Shown piece after piece: positions 11,413 to 23,128 of a stretch of 64,000 bases of DNA. Every line of letters starts with the position of its first letter. Position 1 is the first letter of the stretch. Where the stretch lies: positions 310,001 through 374,000 of the forward strand of contig JAHLKD010000023.1 in NCBI GenBank assembly GCA_025526935.1, written 5' to 3'. A model generated the notes under the pieces. The model was not told the origin of the DNA, did not search any database, and worked only from the letters and a program-made list of their open reading frames with translations. Made by a program: the position numbers and the translations under genes. This DNA is from Cladochytrium replicatum. Its lineage: Eukaryota > Chytridiomycota > Chytridiomycetes > Cladochytriales > Cladochytriaceae.

Positions 11413-12913
11413 ATGACCACAAACACCGTTCCAAACACAGGCCTCGGCGACCGTACGGTGGTTGATGATACTCGTTCCACTACATCCATAGTTCCCAGGC
11501 ACAGGTTTGATGTAGAAACCGACGAGAAGCCGCCAAAGTCCACCTTCCAAAAGCTACTTCGTTCAAAGTTCTTTTATGCTGGCTTAGGTAACAAAGAAAA
11601 GGCGGTCTATTGTTCTATTGACTTGTTATTGATAGCCATACTCTTTCAGTTGCATTGGTGATTATCGGCGTCATTGTTGCTGTAGTTGTTGTCGCCACTA
11701 AACCCAAAGACGCACCGGCCCCGGACCTGATTTTTCCCATTCAAAAATTGGCCTCCGCAACAATCAGGGAAGCTGCCGTTCCGTATTCGACCTCCCGCAG
11801 TATAGCAGTCAAGGGCGAGATTGCTGTTTTCAACCTCCAATCAGTCAAATCCTTGAGATCAAGTGCTATCGGGTGGTTCAACAGTTCTTCAAACCAGACA
11901 TGGTACGTTCCTTTTAGCACTTCACTTCTACCATAATGTACCAACAATGTTTTCCCGGAACTAGGATACAGGGAGTGAAGGATGATGTCGACATCTCCCA
12001 CCTTATACCCTACACTGGCGACAGCTTGTTGGCGCTCAATCGAACCATCGATGGAAATTTTAGTATCGTCCAGCTCAACATCGGCCCTAACTACGGCAAC
12101 GTATCCCTTCCCACTGCGGCCTTCAACTTTTCGAGCTTCCCGGACTTTCCAAACCCAGCATTCAATGCATCGCTCTATTTGGGAAAGAATTCGATGAAGC
12201 TCTTTGTCGCAATGACAGACCGAACCTCACGGACATTGATCTATCGCCTTGGATTACCCGGTTTCACAGTGGAAGCGAATACCACCATTGACGCCTCTCC
12301 GCGTGGGTCGTACCGCTTTGCAGAGTCGAACGGATTCGCAACCACGGACACTGAAGGTATATTGATGATCCCTTCGTCATCGGACACGCACGTGGAAGAT
12401 GCCTTCGGGTTCCTCCTTCCGGAAAGTATGAAGATGATTCTTCCTACGGGGTCCCACACCGCACAAAGGCGATTTATCAGCCCACCTCACCGCGCGTCCC
12501 GCTCGCAGAACGGCTCGTTCGTCATCATCGGAGATCCCATATTGACGTTCAAAGATGTACAAATTATCGACGCATCACAGTCACCGTATGACCACCGCTT
12601 TGTGGCGAACTCTACCACTTCAAGCACGTCAAACTGGGTTTTCTCTTCCGTTCGTGGATTTAATGCCGTGAGTGAGGTGATGTTCAATCCTTCCGGAAAA
12701 TGGATAGCAGAGAGTTACGGGACATTGATTAACATCACCAACCCATTTGGTTCTTTGCCACATCCGAGATATAATGTTTCCATAGCTTTTGACGCGGATG
12801 TCTTCGTGGACTCGCTGGCGAGCTCAGGCGACTCCGAATTCTTCGCCGTTGGACAAATTGGAACATCACAAGGAACAAATGTAATAATATCTTGTTATAA
12901 GGTCAATTTCTGA
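11413..12913 (+). CDS. Single-pass membrane protein A, tandem paralog, unknown family
   Basis: Predicted 458 residues from exons 11413-11587, 11650-11902 and 11965-12913 (all junctions in frame). A Thr/Asp-rich N-terminus of about 58 residues is followed by one hydrophobic helix (LVALVIIGVIVAVVVVATK). An ectodomain of about 380 residues with many Asn-X-Ser/Thr sites (NSSSN, NRT, NFS, NVS, NAS) comes next. Lack of a cleavable signal and the short basic/acidic N-tail fit type II topology. I do not recognise the ectodomain; repeated short hydrophobic strands with Ser/Asn turns hint at an all-beta fold, possibly propeller-like. It differs from copy B at about 15 positions. A role at the cell surface or in the secretory route is inference only. 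Confidence 0.85.
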
Positions 12914-13193
12914 TGAGGAGTGGTGGTATCATTTTTTGTTGCAAGTTTGATCATTTACAGATTTACTTGTTATTGGCTTTTGCATGCAATGGCAGAGAAC
13001 TGTTTAGTGGCCCTAATAGAACTTGTTCGTGCAGAGTTACTATGTAAGGAACAGAAAACCAACTTTCATGTATACACTTCAAGGTTTCGACGCTTATCAC
13101 TAATCAATGTTCGGGTTGCACCCATCGGGTCGTGTGAGAGTTGGCACCTGATGCATTCTTGGTTTCGGTCACGCACATAGCAGTTGTATTCCA

Positions 13194-13657
13194 CAGTGAC
13201 ATACAGCGGGTCGATCCAAAGGTGAATGCATCACTGGAAACTGTAACCTTCCTGAAAACAAAAAAGCGTGTGGTGGAGAGACTCTTAAAAAGCTTGATGT
13301 TACTTGTAAAATATAAACTGATTGCTTTGGATTCCGCGCATTCTGGAAGATGGGATCCCAGATAGTGAGAGTCCGGCTTATCCCATATATGAATGCAAGA
13401 TGTCTGGGATAATTGGCATGTGAGGAGCGAACATAATGTTCAACTGGCCCCACATACCCAGGTAGCCTTCGGGATGCTTTGAATACCCATCCCATTGACT
13501 GTGTGTAGTCTCGAGGAACTCTTCATTTGCTCCAAAATTTACCAGATCATACTGTCCTAGGATCTGAACGAGAACATATGAGTTCAACGTCCTGCGCGTA
13601 CTTGATAATCCTGTGCTTCCATCTATGGATCCGCCAACCCAGAAAGAGTAGCAAGTG
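13194..13657 (-). pseudogene. Truncated, partly inverted 3' fragment of CDC43
   Basis: On the minus strand, 13351-13650 reads like the end of the intact gene at 16102-17566: VLVQILGQYDLVNFGANEEF, then ETTHSQWDGYSKHPEGY, then PIIPDILHSYMG. The last about 155 bp of the coding sequence (13194-13350) lie in the opposite orientation relative to the intact copy at 16049-16204, so the zinc-site helix and the C-terminus are disconnected. No 5' part exists. It is a passenger of the segmental duplication and should not encode an active transferase subunit. Confidence 0.9.
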
Positions 13658-16508
13658 CTGCTTCTTGTCGCTTGTTTGGATTGCTAGTTTGACCGGAGTG
13701 CGTGCGTTGGTTCGTGCGTTGTTCGTTTATATCCGTGTTCCCGGCTCTGTTTTCAAAAGAAGAACCACAATCCACCTCGCACTTTGTGTAAAAAATGCAA
13801 GAAAACAACGAGCTCGACATCCCACTGAGGCGAACTCAGCCAAGAGAAGCTGCAGATTTTAACAGAATACATTGCATACCTGCAATGCTTGTGGCACACA
13901 GCGCCCCATCTCTGTAAACGCGCAAATTTGCCCGTCAGGAGCCTTGATGGCACTAATTAATTTTCATTCCCTGGAGAAATGGACATACTGAGCTGCTGCT
14001 GCTGTCAGAAACTTTTGGTGTGCCGACACCCGATAACAGAGCTGATGATGTTTGTTGGCCTTGTTGGCCTTGTTCTCTTCCCATGCCGTTGGGCAGCTCA
14101 AGTCTTCCAACCACATTCATATCTGAAATTGAGATCACAACTGAGCTGCAACTCGGATACAAGCATCCAAACATCCCCCATGCCAAAAGAAATTTTGCTG
14201 AATTCAAATATTCACTGTCAGACTTTTGATATAAAGCATCATCTTCCACTTCTCTCAGGGAGGAGGAATGACCACAAACACCGTTCCAAACACAGGCCCC
14301 GGCGACCGTACGGTGGTTGATGATACTCATTCCACTACATCCATAGTTCCCAGGCACAAGTTTGATGTAGAAACCGACGAGAAGCCGCCAAAGTCCACCT
14401 TCCAAAAGCTACTTCGTTCAAAGTTCTTTTATGCTGGCTTAGGTAACAAAGAAAAGGCGGTCTATTGTTCTATTGACTTGTTATTGATAGCCATACTCTT
14501 TCAGTTGCATTGGTGATTATCGGCGTCATTGTTGCTGTAGTTGTTGTCGCCACTAAACCCAAAGACGCACCGGCCCCGGACCTGATTTTTCCCATTCAAA
14601 AATTGGCCTCCGCAACAATCAGGGAAGCTGCCGTTCCGTATTCGACCTCCCGCAGTTTAGCCGTCAAGGGCGAGATTGCTGTTTTCAACCTCCAATCAGT
14701 CAAATCCTTGAGATCAAGTGCTATCGGGTGGTTCAACAGTTCTTCAAACCAGACATGGTACGTTCCTTTTAGCACTTCACTTCTACCATAATGTACCAAC
14801 AATGTTTTCCCGGAACTAGGATACAGGGAGTGAAGGATGATGTCGACATCTCCCACCTTATACCCTACACTGGCGACAGCTTCTTGGCGCTCAATCGAAC
14901 CATCGATGGAAATTTTAGTATCGTCCAGCTCAACATCGGCCCTAACTACGGCAACGTATCCCTTCCCACTGCGGCCTTCAACTTTTCGAGCTTCCCGGAC
15001 TTTCCAAACCCAGCATTCAATGCATCGCTCTATTTGGGAAAGAATTCGATGAAGCTCCTTGTCGCAATGACGGACCGAACCTCACGGACGTTGATCTATC
15101 GCCTTGGATTACCCGGTTTCACAGTGGAAGCGAATACCACCATTGACGCCTCTCCGCGTGGGTCGTACCGCTTTGCAGAGTCGAACGGATTCGCAACCAC
15201 GGACACTGAAGGTATATTGATGATCCCTTCGTCATCGGACACGCACGTGGAAGATGCCTTCGGGTTCCTCCTTCCGGAAAGTATGAAGATGATTCTTCCT
15301 ACGGGGTCCTACACCGCACAAAGGCGATTTATCAGCCCACCTCACCGCGCGTCCCGCTCGCAGAACGGCTCGTTCGTCATCATCGGAGATCCCATATTGA
15401 CGTCCAAAGATGTACAAATTATCGACGCATCACAGTCACCGTATGACCACCGCTTTGTGGCGAAATCTACCACTTCAAGCACGTCAAACTGGGTTTTCTC
15501 TTCCGTTCGTGGATTTAATGCCGTGAGTGAGGTGATGTTCAATCCTTCCGGAAAATGGATAGCAGAGAGTTACGGGACATTGATTAACATCACCAACCCA
15601 TTTGGTTCTTTGCCACATCCGAGACTTAATGTTTCCATAGCTTTTTCCGCGAATGTCTTCGTGTACTCGCTGGCGAGCTCAGGCGACTCCGAATTCTTCG
15701 CCGTTGGACAAATTGGAACATCAGAAGGAACAAATGTAATAATATCTTGTTATAAGGTCAATTTCTGATGAGGAGTGGTGGTATCATTTTTTGTTGCAAG
15801 TTTTATCATTTACAGATTTACTTGTTATTGGCTTTTGCATGCAATGGCAGAGAACTGTTTAGTGGCCCTAATAGAACTTGTTCGTGCAGAGTTACTATGT
15901 AAGGAACAGAAAACCAACTTTCATGTATACACTTCAAGGTTTCGACGCTTATCACTAATCAATGTTCGGGTTGCACCCATCGGGTCGTGTGAGAGTTGGC
16001 AACTGATGCGTTCTTGGTTTCGGTCACGCACATAGCAGTTGTATTCCATCTTCCAGAATGCGCGGAATCCAAAGCAATCAGTTTATATTTCACAAGTAAA
16101 ATCAAGCATTTGAAGAGTCTCTCCACCACACGCTTTTTGTTTTCATGAAGTTTACCGTTTCCAGTGATGCATTCACCTTTGGATCGACCCGCTGTATGTC
16201 ACTGTGGATCCCAGATAGTGAGAGTCCGGCTAATCCCATATATGAATGCAAGATGTCTGGGATAATTGGCATGTGAGGAGCGAACATAATGTTCAACTGG
16301 CTTCACATACCCGGGTAGCCTTCTGGATGCTTTGAATACCCACCCCATCGACTGTGTGTAGTCTCGAGGAACTCTTCGTTTGCTCCAAAATTTACCAGAT
16401 CATAATGTCCAAGGATCTGAACGAGCACAATGAGTCCAGCGTCCTGCGAATACTTGATATCCTACGCTTACATCTATGGATGCGCCAACCCAGAAAGAGT
16501 AGCAAGTA
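13658..16508. repeat. Tandem segmental duplication, downstream (parental) copy
   Basis: Partner of 10857-13657. It includes membrane protein gene B, its flanks and the 3' end of the complete CDC43 gene. Because CDC43 continues intact beyond 16508, this copy keeps the ancestral arrangement. The junction between the two copies falls near 13657, where the CDC43 fragment of copy 1 runs straight into the upstream region of gene B. Confidence 0.92.
14268..15768 (+). CDS. Single-pass membrane protein B, tandem paralog, unknown family
   Basis: Predicted 458 residues from exons 14268-14442, 14505-14757 and 14820-15768, a base-for-base collinear counterpart of gene A with the same introns and no indels in the coding sequence. 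It has the same architecture: a short N-tail, one membrane helix and an Asn-glycosylatable ectodomain. Substitutions relative to A include Phe/Leu, His/Tyr, Asn/Lys and a small cluster near the C-terminus (FDADVFVDSL in A, FSANVFVYSL in B). It converges on CDC43, with 333 bp between the stop codons. Equal reading-frame integrity in both copies suggests both are expressed or the duplication is young. Function unknown. Confidence 0.85.
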
Positions 16509-17566
16509 TCCGCTTGCTTATTCGGTCGTCCATGAAATCCTCCGTCTTGCCGCCACATCAACCATTCCAAGAGCTTCTTGTTCTCTGCTGGTGATAGTGT
16601 CTCTTCGATTACTCCGGCGAGAGCCATTGCTGCTACTGCTGTATACGTCGACCCACCTGACGTGTTCCAGATATATTCAGTTCCCGTATCATTTTGGAAT
16701 ATTGTCTGTTCAATTTACCGTGTGCTTCTTGAAGAGGGCTCTGCGCAAAAGCTCCCTCATAAGTCTGAAAAAGAAAACAGGTGAATGGACCAACCATGCT
16801 ATTGTCAAGCAAGTCCTACCAGACTAGCTCGGACAAACTTTTTCATCCGAGAAATATCGACACCGCTCCAATCATTAAGAATGTATGAAATTACGCAAGC
16901 GCAGAATACAAATCTCATGTCTGCCTCAGCACTGCCGACATAGGGAACGAAGCTTCACAGATATTGAGACTGTGATTCCGGGGAGTAAGTGACTAAACTA
17001 ACGAACCTTCCATCTGGCTGCTGCAAGTCACGTAAGCTCCGAACGATTTCATCACGATTGACGCGGTTCAAATCATCTCGCAAGATTAGCAGCGAGACCA
17101 ACGCAGCATAGGTATTTGCGATGTGTCCGTTGTCATGCTCGAATTTTGAGAGATTCCTCTTTTCTGGCGAATAAGATACACCATCGAACGGCCCACCTCG
17201 GAACCCAGCAGTTTCTATCCCGAAGATTGAGGTTAATTGGAAACGAGGGCGAAAAAATCATGCGCATACTTGCGCCTAAGGACGTTGATGCTTGTTGTGC
17301 ATAGATCCATTCGATCCAATCCAGCCTATCCTGAGCAGTCACAAATTCGTCCACTGCTCGCAACAGGTCCAAACCGCCCAGGCCGAAGAGAGCCAATGTC
17401 ATTCTGATTCAGACCAATCATCGGACATAAAACCCTCAAATTCCGGTGGTAGAGAAAGTGCAAATCTGGCGCACCTGTTGTTGTCGAAGCTTTGGTATTC
17501 ACCCGGTAGCAGAGTCAGGCAATGACTGAAGTACTTCCGGTCTGTTTGTCGCACCGTCGATGGCAT
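16102..17566 (-). CDS. CDC43: Protein geranylgeranyltransferase type I, beta subunit
   Basis: Catalytic beta subunit of the CaaX prenyltransferase that attaches geranylgeranyl to Rho/Rac/Cdc42-type GTPases. It starts at complement(17566) with MPSTVRQTDRKYFSHCLTLL; exon 1 ends at 17475, exon 2 is 17403-17270, exon 3 starts at 17214, and more introns follow. Family blocks run in order: TLALFGLGGLDLL, WIEWIYAQQ, GFRGGPFDGV, HDNGHIANTYAALV, DMRFVFCACVISYILNDW, GGFHGRPNKQADTCYSFW, DILHSYMGLAGLSL. The zinc ligands Asp and Cys (ADTCYSFW) and His (LHSYMG) are present, as is the Arg-Pro-Asn-Lys loop typical of GGTase-I. The 3' end is duplicated upstream as a broken fragment (13194-13657). The start lies only about 50 bp from the first ATG of the divergent BBS2-like gene. 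Confidence 0.95.
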
Positions 17567-17615
17567 CGTGAGGTTGACTAAGCCACAGAACACAGAACGC
17601 GTCGGTGGGAAAGTG

Positions 17616-20051
17616 ATGGCTCTCGCAACAACAATATCACCGGTGTCCCTGGTACTATTCACAGAGGATTTGATTGTCGTGGCATACGACATCACGATTA
17701 ACGTACGTATAATTAATACTTTGATCGTGATCTCGCTGAGAGCTTCGTCATACCAAAGGTTTATGATCACAATGGGGCGGAGCTCTTTTGGACTCTGGCT
17801 GGTGACAACATAACCGCTTTGTGCACGATACCATCTGCTTTAAACAAAAAGGTATCCCTGATGATTGAAAAAGTACCATCTCCGATAGTTTGTCAGGTTC
17901 CGATTATTGTGGCAGCTTCGGAAGACAGATGCATTCGTGTATTTCGTTCAGACGATCTTTCTTTGGAGTTGGAGGACGAAACATATCAGGCAACCGAGAG
18001 TATCATCCCAATTAACTCAGATAAGTTTGTGTATGACAAAGTTATTCAGGTACAGAAGATGTCTCTGAAATGTTCATAGGTTTTCGACCAAAATAGGTGT
18101 TGTTGGAGTTTGCTATACAAATGCTTCCGAGTGCCAATGGACGGTGCATTCATCACATCCAGCCGTAAATTTGGAACTGTGAGTTTCCACCAAACAATTA
18201 TAAAAGGAACAACTTCAACATCGATGCTCCCAAGTATCAAAGGATTGCTTCTTGTGGGCTTATCGACAAAGGTTGAAGCTCGGGATTTGAGCTCAGGTTC
18301 TCTACAATGGAAGCTGGATATGCGGGACCACGGCCTAATTCGTTTGAAAACTGGTGATCTTAAAAAATTGGTATCAGATCGACCGCGGAAAGCGCTTGTA
18401 AAAGCATCAAAGTTATCAAAATTTGAAGCTGGAACGAAGAGCCCAGAACCTGATGCATTGGGCGACTTTAGGAGCTCAACCTCAAAGAGAGTGGTGGGGG
18501 GAAAGAGCAGCAATGAAGGTGATGTTATTGTCTGTGACGAAGACAGCGAGGATGTGAACAGCCCCGGCAATGAACAAGAAATAGTAACCGAGCAGCCTTT
18601 AATACCAACGAGAAAACTATCGAAGGTATAAGAGTGCGTTTATTTGATATCCTCCATGATAAACTAAACTTGTGAGTACTTAAAGAGGCCGTCATTGAGC
18701 TCTGGCGGACTGGGGGAGGTAAGGTGTATGACTCTGCCAATTCAAGCAAAGCTGATGGATTTGATTCAGCTTCCCCTTGTCCTATCCGTGGTGCCTGATG
18801 TCAGCCCTATTCCACGACCAGCAACTCCACCGACGTTGTGCGCAATCAGCACGTCTTTTGTACCAAAACTTACAGGATTATACATTTACGTTGCTGCCGC
18901 AGAACCAGGCTGGATTGTCCGCAATGCATTCGTCAAAGACGTATACTTTGAGCTCGTCAGGTACCATTTTGGAGCCCAATTTCAAACCTTTACGGAGGGT
19001 TTCATTAAGCGCAGGGACAACCACAGGAACTATTCGACTCTCTGGGGATGAACCACCACCATCAATCTTGCTAATTACCGTTGAGCTTCTGAAGTATACC
19101 AATCGCACTCGCATATGTTCTGAACCAAAACTGACGTCTGACAATTTTCACTCAGCTCCATGGGTGCATCAGTTCCGCCGAAGGCAGTCTCAATCCCGCT
19201 TCCACAATTCTCGCATTTCGTTCCCATAGACACAGATGCGAAAGAGGTCATAGAAGAAGGAGCGTTCGACACAGTTGAACTTGCGCTTACAACCGTTGCA
19301 ATACAGAATGTGCGTGCATACAACAGAAATTTATGGCTGTGAGATTCAATTTGTGAAACAGATCCGAGACTGGATCAATAACTCCTTCATTGCTCCTAAC
19401 GGCGAAGTTCTCGAGTTCATCAAACCTCGACTAAAACTACGAATAAAGCCGAGCTGCGTGAGTTCTGCAAACAATTATCATATAGCCATTATGGATCTGA
19501 GAATCAAATTCAGCTTCAGATAATGTGCGATTTGCCAGTCCTGATTGATTTGCTGGTGTCGCTTTCGAAAATAATGCACCTTCGTGCAAAATTTACGCTT
19601 TCTGCGACGCTTTCACAGCTTCGGACCCATTTCGATGCATACATTTCCATGCGTGTTGATTTGGGGACTTTCGCCCGCTCAGCGTTACAGTCTGCCCAAG
19701 AAGGGTGCCAGCTTCAACAAATGTAAGTTACGAAGGCAACAACTCATCGCCATCCAAAACGACGTTTGAATCCTAGGATGAAACTCAGAGGAGCTGTTGG
19801 GGTACTTGCAGATGTCATTGAAAACTTGACGGGAGAGTCATGTTCGAGAGAGGCGTGCATCTTTGGGAATGAAGTTGCAAACAAAATTCGAGCCCTTGCA
19901 GGTTGGCCTTTTGTCGTGTTACGATTTGGTAACAACTGACACCACCTCTGCAGAGCTGGGATATGCAAAGGAATCACACGGCGATATTGGCAAGGTCGCC
20001 GATCTCATCTCCAAACCGCCTTTCCGAGTTTCCATTTCCACGACGGTATGA
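17616..20051 (+). CDS. BBS2-like protein (BBSome subunit), apparently 5'-truncated and divergent
   Basis: BBS2 is a beta-propeller subunit of the BBSome, which moves membrane cargo in and out of cilia. The clearest match follows the first intron (17701-17760): YDHNGAELFWTLAGDN, then VAASEDRCIRVFRSDD, then KGLLLVGLSTKVEARDLSSG, which follow the BBS2 propeller order. Later blocks (LPLVLSVVPDV..., QIRDWINNSFIAPNGEVLEF, a helical C-terminal part) fit BBS2 position by position but weakly. In-frame introns can be placed at several points (for example 17849-17895 and about 18029-18079). About the first 110 residues of a normal BBS2 are missing: the first usable ATG is just downstream of the divergent CDC43 start, leaving no room. 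I could not resolve splicing at 18950-19320. It could be a fast-evolving functional gene or a decaying one. Confidence 0.6.
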
Positions 20052-20162
20052 TAAAAATAAATTTTCAGTGACCGCGTGTGCCTGTCCCGTGTGCATCGCG
20101 CCACGGCTGCCCCCCCTAATAAGATGCATCGACGGCCTCATTCCATCAGCATCAGCATCAGC

Positions 20163-22263
20163 ATGGTCGCAAAAGGGTTGCTCGCGTCGCTTCTACTTGC
20201 CGCTACGGCGGCGAACGCTTCTCCAGTCAGAAAATCCCGCATTCGAGTTAGATCTGTGCTGAAACTTGTTTTGTACTAGGTGTTGGAGAAACGTGCGGAT
20301 CCAATTACAGTGACGATTGACCCGTCCTACCAGCACCCAGCTTTCGAAGGATGGGGAACTAGTCTTGCTTGGCTTGCGGTTGTTACTGGCGCATACCCTG
20401 ACAGCATTCGAAGTCAGCTCGTTTCTATGCTCTATGGTCCAAACGGGCTTAACTTGAACATTGCCCGTTACAACATCGGAGGTGGAAATGCTCCTACGGT
20501 CAAAGATTACCTACGCCCTGGAGGCGCCGTACCTGGATGGTGGAAAGCCCCGCAAGCTTACGGTCCCAACGACAAGGATTGGTGGGACCCAAACAACGCA
20601 GACCACTGGAACTGGAACGCCGATCCCTACCAGCGGTGGTGGATTGACCAGATCAAGGGGTCGGTCACGAAATGGGAAGCTTTCAGTAACTCCCCTCCCT
20701 GGTTCCAGACCGTCAGTGGGTATGTGTCTGGTGGGATTGATGCAACCGCGGAGCAGATCCGCTCCGACAAACTGGACGCCTTCTCGACTTACCTCGTCAA
20801 GGTTGCTGAAAAGCTTGAGTCTGTCCACGGCATCAAGTTTTCGACCCTGGAGCCTATCAACGAGCCCAACACCAACTACTGGAAGACCACGTTGGACGGC
20901 AATGGAGTTCCGACTGGCGGTCGGCAGGAAGGTGCACACGTCGGTCCCGCGCTGCAGAGCTCCATTTTTGTGTCCTTGAAGAACAAGATTGCAAGCTCGT
21001 CTTTGTCTGCGAAAGTATCTGCACCCGATGAAACCAACCCAAGCACCTTCCTCACGGATTACTTCGGGTACACCGCTGCTGGTGCGGCAGCCGTCGATCA
21101 ACTGAACGTTCACGTACGTAACACAACTAGCTATGGCCACATAACTTTGTCTTACTATTCTAAGACAGACTTACGGCACATCTGGACGTCCTAACGCCCG
21201 CGACCTCGCCAAGTCAGCTGGAAAGCCTCTCTGGATGAGCGAGGTCGAAGGCAGTTGGGGAAACGATTTCACCTCCATGAACTCGGGTCTTGGGATGGCC
21301 CAGCAGATCATCGACGATATCAGAGAGCTTGAGCCTTCAGCCTGGATTCTCTGGCAACCTATTGAAGATCGCTGGAACATGGTCAAAGAAGGGAACCTCC
21401 AATGGGGCGAGATTCACGTACCGTTCAACTGCACTTCCACTTCAACCCTCTCCAACTGTGCCATCCTTACCAACACCAAGTACAACACTGTGCGCCAGTT
21501 TACTCGTTACATCCGACCGGGAGACCGTTTTGTTAAGGTTTCGTCGACAGGCTCTACTGCAGCTATCAAGAGCGACAACTCCGGGGTTGTCGTTGTTCAC
21601 ACGAACAGTGCTACCTCCACTCAGCAAGTTACTCTGGACTTCTCTGGTTTTTCCACCATTTCATCGTCTGCGAAAGTGACTCCCGTGACGTCAAGCGCGT
21701 CTGGCGCACTGGTTACAGGAACAGCAGTGGCGGTATCAAACAGTCGCGCTGTCATCACTGTCCCTGCATCTTCTGTGACCACCTTCATCGTTTCGGGCGT
21801 CTCTGGAGTGAACGCTGCCAACGCTCTCATCCAATCGTCAAAGACCTACCGGATCCAAGGTGTTCAATCCTCCAAGTACCTCCAATCATCGTCCGATGGC
21901 AACTCTGCGGTTATAAACACTCTCAGCTCCTCAAGCACCACGCAGCGCTGGACCTTCCGCCGCCTTACATCCGGTACAACCTACGGCTCTCGCGACACAT
22001 TCGCCATTGTTAACGGAAGCTCCGGAAAGCGTCTCTCAGTCTCAAGCACTGGAGCAACCACGCTCGAGGCCGATTCCGGGACGCCAAGTGCCGCAGCTCA
22101 GTGGATTTTGAGCACGACAGGCAACGGGAACTTCGCGATCGTCAATTCGAATGTGCGAGCTGTTCTCGATGTCAATGGTGCCAGCACGGCTGACAATGCT
22201 GCTGTCATTACTTGGCAGCCTAACGGTGCGTCCAACCAAGCCTGGAAGATCTTGGCTGTGTAA
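20163..22263 (+). CDS. Secreted GH30-type glycoside hydrolase with C-terminal ricin-B-type beta-trefoil
   Basis: Predicted 670 residues from exons 20163-20246, 20280-21113 and 21169-22263. The start at 20163 gives a textbook signal peptide (MVAKGLLASLLLAATAANAS); an in-frame ATG at 20124 would add 13 residues. A Lys-Arg site (LEKRADP) just after the first junction suggests Kex2-type propeptide removal. The catalytic part begins FEGWGTSLAW and carries a candidate acid/base Glu in LEPINEPN and nucleophile Glu in MSEVEGSWG, as in clan GH-A family GH30, possibly the endo-beta-1,6-galactanase branch. The last about 140 residues form a carbohydrate-binding beta-trefoil with QRW, QWI and QAW repeats. 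It is likely exported to degrade plant or algal polysaccharide. The first intron is only 33 nt but is required, because readthrough meets a TAG at once. Confidence 0.85.
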
Positions 22264-22468
22264 TGTATGTGAGTTAGCCGCTAGTTTTTGTTTGTGGTTG
22301 AAGGTGCGGAGTGGTGTCTCTATGACGCACTTAGTGCGCTTCTTTGCAATTTCTCTTTTGTCATTGCCTGACTGCATATGCAGAATACGTTTCTATGATG
22401 GGGCAGAATACAAATATATCTGCGCAATGTAAAGCACCAAAACCCGTTCAAGGAGTCCGCGTTGTGCG

Positions 22469-23128
22469 TCAAAGAAGCAGAAAAACAAACTGCGACCTAA
22501 TCGCATCATTGTGAATCACTTTGGTGTCCCAACTTTGGTGAGATAATAGTTCGTCGCCCATCGTTTTCTTCCGTGCCCCCTCCATCCTGGGACCTTCGAA
22601 GAATTTGGCTACCTCTTCAAACCTTGAATCTTGCGACTGTGCCCGGGCAATGCACTCAACCCAACCATGACTTGCCGTGTAGACCTTCATGTCATCTGCT
22701 CGAATTTCTTTGTCATACAGCGCGGCATGTATGCATTCATCCGTAAGCTTTGACAACTCCGTCAATCCGTGCGGCCTCTACGCAATACAGTATAAAATCG
22801 CTGCATCTCCAGACACCATGTCCATCCTTGTGGACTGATATCCCCTTTTTCTCTGCAAGCCATCCCACAAGTCGTAAGTACACCAGTTGATTCTTTTTGG
22901 GCAAGCGATATTACAAGCTAATCGTTCGCGCAGCTCTTCGAATCGTTCTGGCTGATCACAAACATTTACTCTGCAAAACGAATGTGGAAGGTTGGTCATT
23001 ACGGCACACACAAATGCATTCACGAAACTTTTCCATCCGGCCCTACAAAATGCGTGGCACACATTGCACCGATCCCGCCAAATCGAATGACACCGATAGA
23101 ATATACGAAATATTGCAGCAGATGACAC
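22469..23128 (-). CDS. Unrecognised ORF with one in-frame TAG (hypothetical)
   Basis: On the minus strand a single frame stays open from 23128 to 22469 except for one TAG at complement(22780-22778). The upstream half is Cys-rich (RCNVCHAFC; later a segment with FEELRERLACNIACPKR); the downstream half (TELSKLTDECIHAALYDKE, YTASHGWVECIARAQ) looks like a soluble helical protein. The TAG might be the 3' end of a short intron (it is preceded by pyrimidine-poor sequence, so weakly) or a true nonsense change. No family recognised. It lies downstream of the GH30 gene (convergent). Confidence 0.3.

Larger units (their letters stand above)
10857..13657. repeat. Tandem segmental duplication, upstream copy
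   Basis: Direct repeat of 13658-16508. It begins at the shared string ttcttgtcgcttgtttggat and ends at acccagaaagagtagcaagt. It contains membrane protein gene A and a 3' fragment of CDC43. The coding parts are collinear with copy 2 at a constant offset of 2,855 bp. Copy 1 is the derived copy, because its CDC43 part is truncated and internally inverted (13194-13350). Confidence 0.92.

Noticed and set aside
20511-21140. 209-codon minus-strand open frame inside the GH30 gene
   Set aside because: Antisense shadow of the catalytic domain, without a plausible start context or family.
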